From Oryzisolibacter propanilivorax (GTDB taxonomy: Bacteria; Pseudomonadota; Gammaproteobacteria; Burkholderiales; Burkholderiaceae_C): 63,936 nt of DNA. The notes under the pieces are model-generated. The model worked only from the letters and a program-made list of their open reading frames with translations, had not been told where the DNA came from and did no database searches. The stretch covers positions 1 to 63,936 of the forward strand of contig NZ_FNHP01000014.1 in the NCBI RefSeq assembly GCF_900103645.1, written 5' to 3'. Position numbers and translations under genes: made by a program. Shown in pieces: positions 57,691 through 63,936 of this stretch; position 1 is the stretch's first letter, and each line of letters begins with the position of its first letter.

Positions 57691-58200
57691 TCAGGCGGCG
57701 GTCTGGCCCAGCAGGGTCTTGGCGTCGCTGACCTCGAACTGGCCCGGGCCCTCGACGTTCAGCTGGGTAACCTTGCCATCCTTGACCAGCATGGAGTAGC
57801 GGTTGCTGCGCAGACCCAGGCCCTTGCCGTTCAGGTCCAGCGTCAGGCCGGTGGCTTTGGCGAAAGCGGCGTCGCCGTCGGCCAGCATGCGAACCTTGCC
57901 GGCGGTCTTCTGGTCCTGCGCCCAGGCACCCATGACGAACGGGTCGTTCACCGACAGGCACCAGATCTCGTCCACGCCGGCGGCTTTCAGGGCGTCAGCC
58001 TGCTCGACGTAGCCAGGCACGTGCTGCGCCGAGCAGGTGGGCGTGAACGCGCCGGGCACGGCGAACAGGGCAATGGTCTTGCCGGCGGCTTCCTTTTGCA
58101 CGTCCACCGGCTGCGGGCCGGTGGTCGAGCAGGCGCCCTCGCCGGCGTACTGGTACTCGGCCAGGGTCACGGCAGGCAGTGCGTCACCGATCTTGATCAT
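57691..58200 (-). CDS. Peroxiredoxin (Prx5-type)
   Basis: A 169-residue thiol peroxidase. The peroxidatic Cys56 lies in FAVPGAFTPTCSAQHVPGY; WCLSVNDPFVMGAWAQDQ is the second family block. Extra cysteines at 24 and about 83 could resolve the sulfenate, or glutaredoxin could. It reduces hydrogen peroxide and alkyl peroxides in the cytoplasm. Sits directly beyond the terminator of the ribosomal operon. Confidence 0.95.
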   Translation of the reverse strand: MIKIGDALPAVTLAEYQYAGEGACSTTGPQPVDVQKEAAGKTIALFAVPGAFTPTCSAQHVPGYVEQADALKAAGVDEIWCLSVNDPFVMGAWAQDQKTAGKVRMLADGDAAFAKATGLTLDLNGKGLGLRSNRYSMLVKDGKVTQLNVEGPGQFEVSDAKTLLGQTAA

Positions 58201-58268
58201 GTATTTCTCCTTGTTGGTGCTGGTTGATGAACGAAGAAAACCGCCCCGCCGCCAGCGCGGTCGGGGCG

Positions 58269-58297
58269 AAAAAAAACGACCCACATTGTGGGCCGTT
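58269..58297 (-). terminator. Intrinsic terminator of the S10 ribosomal operon
   Basis: On the minus strand CGGCCCAC-AAT-GTGGGTCG (one G-T pair) is followed by eight T, 36 bases after rpsQ. Confidence 0.92.
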
Positions 58298-58332
58298 TCG
58301 GGTGCCTGCTGCGGCCTGGAGCCGCAATGGGC

Positions 58333-58602
58333 TTAGACCAGCGCGGCCTTTTGCACCAGGCGCGTGGCGACCCAGTTCTTGGTCTTGGACAGCGGGCGGC
58401 TTTCCGTGATTTCCACGGTGTCGCCCAGCTTGTACTCGCCGTTCTCGTCGTGCGCGTGGTACTTGCTCGACTTGACCACGATCTTGTCGTAGATGGGGTG
58501 CTTGACGCGGCGCTCGACCAGCACGGTGATGGTCTTGGCGCGCTTGTCGCTCACCACCTTGCCGACCAGGGTGCGCTTGAGGGATGTTTTGGCTTCCGTC
58601 AT
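58333..58602 (-). CDS. rpsQ: 30S ribosomal protein S17
   Basis: An 89-residue OB-fold protein binding 16S r[56 protein letters not shown]. It is the last gene of this transcript; the spc-operon gene rplN does not follow. Confidence 0.98.
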   Translation of the reverse strand: MTEAKTSLKRTLVGKVVSDKRAKTITVLVERRVKHPIYDKIVVKSSKYHAHDENGEYKLGDTVEITESRPLSKTKNWVATRLVQKAALV

Positions 58603-58611
58603 GTTCGCTCC

Positions 58612-58821
58612 TTAGGCCTTGGCAACGGCTTGGGCTTGCTTTTGGGCAAGGATGGTCTTGGCGCGGGCGATGTCGCGGCGCGTGGCACGCAGCGTGGCAG
58701 TGTTGCCCAGCTGTTGCGTGGCCTTTTGCATGCGCAGGCCGAAGTGGGCCTTTTGCAACGACTTGATCTCGTCCTTCAGGCCGGCCTCGTCCTTGTTGCG
58801 CAGTTCAGCAGCTTTCGTCAT
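58612..58821 (-). CDS. rpmC: 50S ribosomal protein L29
   Basis: A 69-residue two-helix protein at the polypeptide tunnel exit: [56 protein letters not shown]. Normal size; 9 bases before rpsQ. Confidence 0.98.
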   Translation of the reverse strand: MTKAAELRNKDEAGLKDEIKSLQKAHFGLRMQKATQQLGNTATLRATRRDIARAKTILAQKQAQAVAKA

Positions 58822-58840
58822 ATCGAACTCTCTTTATTCT

Positions 58841-59257
58841 TCAAGCGCCGATCTGACGGGCCACGAACGTGGTGCGCAGGGGCAGCTTGGCAGCGGCCAG
58901 GCGGAACGCCTCGCGCGCCAGCTCCTCGGGCACACCCACGATCTCGAACACGACCTTGCCCGGCTGGATCTCGGCCACGTAGTACTCGGGGTTGCCCTTG
59001 CCGTTGCCCATACGCACTTCGGCGGGCTTGGTGGAAATGGGCTTGTCCGGGAACACGCGGATCCAGATGCGGCCACCGCGCTTGACGTGGCGCGAGATGG
59101 CACGGCGGGCAGCCTCGATCTGGCGTGCCGTCAGGCGGCCACGATCGGTGCACTTGAGACCGAAGTCACCGAAGGCCACCGAGTTGCCCCGGGTGGCGAT
59201 GCCGGTGTTGCGGCCCTTCTGTTCCTTGCGGAACTTGCGGCGTGCGGGTTGCAGCAT
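58841..59257 (-). CDS. rplP: 50S ribosomal protein L16
   Basis: A 138-residue protein near the peptidyl-transferase centre and tRNA A-site: [76 protein letters not shown]. Five bases after rpsC. Confidence 0.98.
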   Translation of the reverse strand: MLQPARRKFRKEQKGRNTGIATRGNSVAFGDFGLKCTDRGRLTARQIEAARRAISRHVKRGGRIWIRVFPDKPISTKPAEVRMGNGKGNPEYYVAEIQPGKVVFEIVGVPEELAREAFRLAAAKLPLRTTFVARQIGA

Positions 59258-59262
59258 GTTGA

Positions 59263-60132
<870 letters not shown>

Positions 60133-60147
60133 GTTCTGCCTTCTTCC

Positions 60148-60480
60148 TTAGTTGCCGACGGTGACGTAGATGTGGCAGGTGGGCTTGCTGATGCGGTTGC
60201 CGCGGCCCTTGGCGCGCGCGGTGAAGCGCTTGAGCGTGGTGCCCTGCTCGACGAAGATGGTCTTGACCTTCAGCTCGTCGATGTCGGCGCCGTCGTTGTG
60301 CTCGGCATTGGCGATCGCCGACTCCAGCACCTTCTTGACGATGCCGGCAGCTTTCTTCTGCGTAAACGTCAGGATGTCCAGCGCCTGGTCCACCTTCTTG
60401 CCGCGGATCAGATCGGCCACGAGGCGGCCCTTGTCCACCGACAGGCGCACACCCCGCAGAACTGCACGTGTTTCAGACAT
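60148..60480 (-). CDS. rplV: 50S ribosomal protein L22
   Basis: A 110-residue protein lining the exit tunnel: [58 protein letters not shown]. Standard place between rpsS and rpsC. Confidence 0.98.
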   Translation of the reverse strand: MSETRAVLRGVRLSVDKGRLVADLIRGKKVDQALDILTFTQKKAAGIVKKVLESAIANAEHNDGADIDELKVKTIFVEQGTTLKRFTARAKGRGNRISKPTCHIYVTVGN

Positions 60481-60492
60481 GTTCTGTTTTCC

Positions 60493-60768
60493 TTACTTCT
60501 TGGCCTTCTTGTCGGCAGGATGGCCCTTGAAGGTGCGCGTCAGGGCGAATTCGCCCAACTTGTGGCCCACCATCTGGTCGGTGACGTACACCGGCACGTG
60601 CTGCTTGCCGTTGTGCACGGCAATCGTCAGGCCGATGAAGTCGGGCAGCACCATGGAGCGGCGCGACCAGGTCTTGACAGGCTTCTTATCCTTGGTGGCG
60701 ATGGCTTTTTCGACCTTGGCCAGCAGGTGATGGTCCACAAACGGACCCTTTTTCAGAGAACGCGTCAT
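60493..60768 (-). CDS. rpsS: 30S ribosomal protein S19
   Basis: A 91-residue head protein: [71 protein letters not shown]. Normal size and position. Confidence 0.98.
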   Translation of the reverse strand: MTRSLKKGPFVDHHLLAKVEKAIATKDKKPVKTWSRRSMVLPDFIGLTIAVHNGKQHVPVYVTDQMVGHKLGEFALTRTFKGHPADKKAKK

Positions 60769-60780
60769 TTGCGGATGTCC

Positions 60781-61605
60781 TTACTTCTTGCGACGCGAGA
60801 CAATCATGCCCTGCGTGCGCTTGTTGTGGCGGGTGCGATAGCCCTTGGTCAGGTTGCCCCATGGATCGACCGGGTGACGTCCGCTCTTGGAGCGGCCCTC
60901 GCCACCACCCATCGGGTGGTCAACCGGGTTCATCACGATGCCGCGCACGGTCGGGCGGATGCCCATGTTGCGCTTGACACCGGCCTTGCCGAGCTGGCGC
61001 AGGCTGTGCTCTTCGTTGGCCACTTCGCCGATGGTGGCGCGGCACTCGATGTGCACGCGGCGCACTTCGCCGGAGCGCAGGCGCACCTGGGCGTACAGAC
61101 CCTCGCGCGCCAGCAGGGTGGCGGAAGCACCGGCCGAGCGCACCATCTGGGCACCGGCGCCGGCCTTCAGCTCGACGCAGTGGATGGTCGAGCCCACCGG
61201 GATGTTGCGGATCGGCAGGGTGTTGCCGACGCGGATCGGCGCCTCGGAGCCGCTGACGATGGTCGCGCCCACTTCCAGGTTGCGCGGAGCGATGATGTAG
61301 CGGCGCTCGCCGTCGGCGTAGCACACCAGAGCGATGTGCGCCGAGCGGTTCGGGTCGTACTCGATGCGCTCGACCTTGGCCGTGATCCCGTCCTTGTTGC
61401 GACGGAAGTCGACCACGCGGTAGTGGTGCTTGTGCCCGCCGCCACGGTGGCGGATGGTGATGTGGCCGTTGTTGTTGCGGCCGGCGCTCTGGAACTTGGG
61501 CTCCAGCAGCGGTGCGTACGGCTCACCCTTGTGCAGGTGGTCGCGCGAGATCTTCACCGCGCCGCGCTGGCCCGGGGAAGTCGGTTTGAGTTTGATGACA
61601 GCCAT
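60781..61605 (-). CDS. rplB: 50S ribosomal protein L2
   Basis: A 274-residue protein needed for subunit joining and peptidyl transfer: [76 protein letters not shown] with the essential His region. Follows rplW by 3 bases. Confidence 0.99.
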   Translation of the reverse strand: MAVIKLKPTSPGQRGAVKISRDHLHKGEPYAPLLEPKFQSAGRNNNGHITIRHRGGGHKHHYRVVDFRRNKDGITAKVERIEYDPNRSAHIALVCYADGERRYIIAPRNLEVGATIVSGSEAPIRVGNTLPIRNIPVGSTIHCVELKAGAGAQMVRSAGASATLLAREGLYAQVRLRSGEVRRVHIECRATIGEVANEEHSLRQLGKAGVKRNMGIRPTVRGIVMNPVDHPMGGGEGRSKSGRHPVDPWGNLTKGYRTRHNKRTQGMIVSRRKK

Positions 61606-61608
61606 GGT

Positions 61609-61944
61609 TTACGCAGCCTCCCCGGACAGGTTCAGCTCTTGACCTTCCTTGAGCAGCACATAGGCCTTGCGCACGTTGTCGCGGCGACCCATGAACTTGC
61701 CGAAGCGCTTTTCCTTACCCTTGGTGTTCAGCACGGACACACCCTTGACCTCGACCTTGAACAGCAGCTCGACGGCGGCTTTGATCTCGGGCTTGGTGGC
61801 GTTTTGCAGCACCTTGAACGTCACGGCGTTGGCTTTTTCAGCCGCCATGGTGGCCTTCTCGGACACGATGGGGGCGACCAGCACCTGCATCAGGCGGCCT
61901 TCGTCGAACTGGCGCTCGGCGGGAGTGGGATTGACGCGGCTCAT
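61609..61944 (-). CDS. rplW: 50S ribosomal protein L23
   Basis: A 111-residue exit-site protein that docks trigger factor and [60 protein letters not shown]. Start overlaps the rplD stop by 4 bases (ATGA). Confidence 0.98.
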   Translation of the reverse strand: MSRVNPTPAERQFDEGRLMQVLVAPIVSEKATMAAEKANAVTFKVLQNATKPEIKAAVELLFKVEVKGVSVLNTKGKEKRFGKFMGRRDNVRKAYVLLKEGQELNLSGEAA

Positions 61945-62561
61945 GCGAACATCTCCTTGAGCTTGTCGATGGCGCCCTTGGTCACCAGCACCTTCTTGAA
62001 GTGCACCAGCGACACCGGATCGGCGTAGCGCGGCTCGACCACGAACACGTTCTTCAGGTTGCGCGAAGCCAGGTACAGGTTCTCGTCGACCTCGTCGGCG
62101 ATGACCATGACCGATTCCAGGTTCATGGCCTTGAACTTGTCGGCCAGCACCTTGGTCTTCGGCGATTCCAGCTTCAGCGAGTCCACCACGGCCAGACGGC
62201 CTTCGCGGGCCAGCTGCGACAGGATGGACGCCATGCCGGCGCGGTACATCTTCTTGTTGATCTTCTGCGTGAAGTTCTCTTCAGGCAGGTTCGGGAAGAT
62301 GCGTCCGCCCCCACGCCACAGCGGCGAGGAGGTCATGCCGGCGCGAGCGTTGCCGGTGCCCTTTTGCTTGAAGGGCTTCTTGGTCGAGTGACGCACCTGC
62401 TGGCGGTCCTTCTGGGCGCGCGTGCCCTGGCGGGCATTGGCCTGGTAGGCCACCACGATCTGGTGGATCAGGGATTCGTTGTACTGACGGTCGAAGACCG
62501 TCTCGGGCACGTCCACCTTGGACGCGGCCTGGCCCTGGTCATTCAGGAGTTCGAGCTGCAT
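61941..62561 (-). CDS. rplD: 50S ribosomal protein L4
   Basis: A 206-residue protein with a globular domain and a tunnel loop ([36 protein letters not shown]). In E. coli L4 also represses the S10 operon by binding its leader; a leader candidate lies upstream of rplC here. Starts directly at the rplC stop. Confidence 0.98.
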   Translation of the reverse strand: MQLELLNDQGQAASKVDVPETVFDRQYNESLIHQIVVAYQANARQGTRAQKDRQQVRHSTKKPFKQKGTGNARAGMTSSPLWRGGGRIFPNLPEENFTQKINKKMYRAGMASILSQLAREGRLAVVDSLKLESPKTKVLADKFKAMNLESVMVIADEVDENLYLASRNLKNVFVVEPRYADPVSLVHFKKVLVTKGAIDKLKEMFA

Positions 62562-63236
62562 TTAGTTCGCCTCCTTGGAAGCCTTAGCCTTGATGGCCGG
62601 ACGGACGGTCACGAAACCGCCCTTGGAGCCGGGAACGGCGCCCTTGATCAGCAGCAGCTGGCGTGCCTCGTCGATGCGGATCACATCCAGGTTCTGCGTG
62701 GTCACGGTCTCGTCGCCCATGTGGCCGGTCATCTTCTTGCCGGGGAACACGCGGCCGGGGTCCTGCGCCATGCCGATCGAGCCGGGCACGTTGTGCGAAC
62801 GGCTGTTGCCGTGCGAGGCGCGCTGCGAGCCGAAGTTGTGGCGCTTGATCGTGCCGGCGAAGCCCTTGCCGATCGAGGTGCCCTGCACGTCGACCTTCTG
62901 GCCCACGGCGAACACGTCGGCCACGGGCACCGCAGTGCCGGCGGCGTACTTGCCTGCGGTCTCTTCGGTCACGCGGAACTCGCGGATGATTTCACCGGCT
63001 TCGACACCCGCCTTGGCGAGGTGGCCGGCTTCAGGCTTGGTCACGCGGGAGGCCTTGCGTGCACCGAACGTGACCTGCAGGGCCACGTAGCCGTCGTTGG
63101 CTTGAGTTTTGATCTGGGTCACGCGGTTGTTGGACACATCCAGCACCGTGACGGGAATCGCTTCTCCGTCATCGGTGAACAGGCGCATCATGCCCACCTT
63201 GCGGCCCAGCAACCCGAGGGAGTTGCTCAGACTCAT
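62562..63236 (-). CDS. rplC: 50S ribosomal protein L3
   Basis: A 224-residue protein: [80 protein letters not shown], whose loop reaches the peptidyl-transferase centre and holds the methylatable Gln region. ATG 63236 is fixed by family start [16 protein letters not shown]; the frame runs open into the leader. Confidence 0.98.
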   Translation of the reverse strand: MSLSNSLGLLGRKVGMMRLFTDDGEAIPVTVLDVSNNRVTQIKTQANDGYVALQVTFGARKASRVTKPEAGHLAKAGVEAGEIIREFRVTEETAGKYAAGTAVPVADVFAVGQKVDVQGTSIGKGFAGTIKRHNFGSQRASHGNSRSHNVPGSIGMAQDPGRVFPGKKMTGHMGDETVTTQNLDVIRIDEARQLLLIKGAVPGSKGGFVTVRPAIKAKASKEAN

Positions 63237-63396
63237 TTGGTTTTGCTCCGAAACTTCCGCCGCCCCGACTGCAATTGGCCCGGGCGTTGCGCTCGGCTCC
63301 CTTTTCCAGAAGCGAAAGCGCACGAAAGAAGGTTGATGAAACTCCGCTGTTCTTGCCAAACCCGGGCAGCAATGCCCGGCGCGCAAAAACGCGAAG
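63237..63396 (-). promoter_or_regulatory. Structured 5' leader of rplC
   Basis: About 160 bases between the predicted transcription start and the rplC ATG. Contains a stable CCGGGCA-TTGC-TGCCCGG hairpin (63362-63379) and A/G-rich sequence. Position suits an L4-type autoregulatory leader, but no sequence match to the E. coli S10 leader is claimed. Confidence 0.45.
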
Positions 63397-63402
63397 CCGC
63401 AA

Positions 63403-63432
63403 AGTATAACGCGGGCCTTGCCCAATAGGCAA
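63403..63432 (-). promoter_or_regulatory. Candidate sigma-70 promoter of rplC inside a large inverted repeat
   Basis: On the minus strand TTGCCT (63427-63432), 18-base spacer, TATACT (63403-63408). The spacer and -35 lie within a near-perfect hairpin TAACGCGGGC(T)TTGCC... at 63407-63442. Confidence 0.6.
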
Positions 63433-63501
63433 GCCCGCGTTAAGCAAGGGGCCAGCCGCGCCGTTGCGGCGCCACCAGTCCCTGCATCGCAGCCAGCAGG
63501 A

Positions 63502-63813
63502 TTACTGCAGCTTGATCTCGACGTCCACGCCGGCCGGAAGGTCGAGCTTCATCAGCGCGTCCACGGTCTTGTCGGTCGGATCGACGATGTCCATCAGGCG
63601 CTGGTGCGTGCGGATCTCCAGCTGGTCGCGTGACGTCTTGTTGACGTGCGGCGAGCGCAGGATGTCGAAGCGTTTCATGCGCGTCGGCAGGGGCACGGGG
63701 CCCTTGACGATGGCGCCGGTGCGCTTGGCGGTGTCGACGATCTCGGCAGCGGACTGGTCGATCAGCTTGTAATCGAAGGCCTTCAGGCGGATACGGATCT
63801 TTTGCTTGGACAT
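63502..63813 (-). CDS. rpsJ: 30S ribosomal protein S10
   Basis: A 103-residue protein of the 30S head, also NusE in antitermination: [75 protein letters not shown]. Separated from tuf by 30 bases but from rplC by 265. Confidence 0.98.
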   Translation of the reverse strand: MSKQKIRIRLKAFDYKLIDQSAAEIVDTAKRTGAIVKGPVPLPTRMKRFDILRSPHVNKTSRDQLEIRTHQRLMDIVDPTDKTVDALMKLDLPAGVDVEIKLQ

Positions 63814-63843
63814 GGTGTTTCCTGTAGGGATGCGATCCGCGGA

Positions 63844-63936
<93 letters not shown>

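Overview
The window is a high-GC (roughly 68-70 %), gene-dense stretch of a betaproteobacterial chromosome. Gene content and order (S10 operon downstream of tuf, atpIBEFHAGDC, apaG beside a SpecificRecomb-family protein, lptA-lptB-rpoN, DUF493-lipB-lipA, EIIA-HPr-EI) point to Burkholderiales. A dispersed A/T-rich GCTAT...ATAGC element, which I know from Comamonadaceae genomes, suggests that family (Acidovorax/Melaminivora-like). I see no tRNA, rRNA, CRISPR array, insertion sequence or prophage. It reads as core chromosome with lineage-specific decoration.

Layout. 1-5 kb: tail of a chemoreceptor, gph, a small secreted protein, rpe, apaG and a membrane SpecificRecomb protein. 5-13 kb: a CPA2-type antiporter overlapping a YbdK-type ligase, thiL-pgpA-pncC, a YecA/SEC-C protein, a kinase-like protein and a divergent MurA paralogue. 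13-19 kb: an SbmA/YddA-like ABC exporter, a PIN-domain protein coupled to a THUMP RNA methyltransferase, and a full-length chemoreceptor. 19-26 kb: thioesterase, rpoN, lptB, lptA, then (behind a strong terminator) dsbA, a SPOR protein and argS, then a PsiF-repeat protein. 26-32 kb: DUF2214 protein, a LysR regulator divergent from malate synthase G, and small redox/amidotransferase genes. 32-35 kb: DUF4142 protein and a lemA-TPM-TPM module. 35-42.5 kb: the four-gene ligase-associated DNA repair cluster (exonuclease, ATP-dependent ligase, Lhr-type helicase, PdeM endonuclease). 42.9-50.1 kb: the full F1Fo ATP synthase operon. 50-55 kb: lipoate genes, then a regulatory-type phosphotransferase system. 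55-58 kb: thioredoxin-like protein, cytochrome c', cytochrome b561, GNAT, peroxiredoxin. 58.3-63.9 kb: rpsQ back to rpsJ and the end of tuf, all on the minus strand.

Most striking: (1) the A/T-rich element occurs at least a dozen times, as stop-codon donor or terminator between genes and also in frame inside gph, thiL, rpoN, the RNA methyltransferase and the helicase; one copy supplies the start codon and signal-peptide core of a TPM protein. (2) Three of the four repair-cluster proteins carry long low-complexity inserts or tails. (3) A MurA-like enzyme keeps the Cys/Lys/Arg catalytic set but has Ile where Asp369 is expected. (4) A promoter embedded in a large hairpin, followed by a structured leader, lies between rpsJ and rplC, a possible autoregulatory site for the ribosomal operon.
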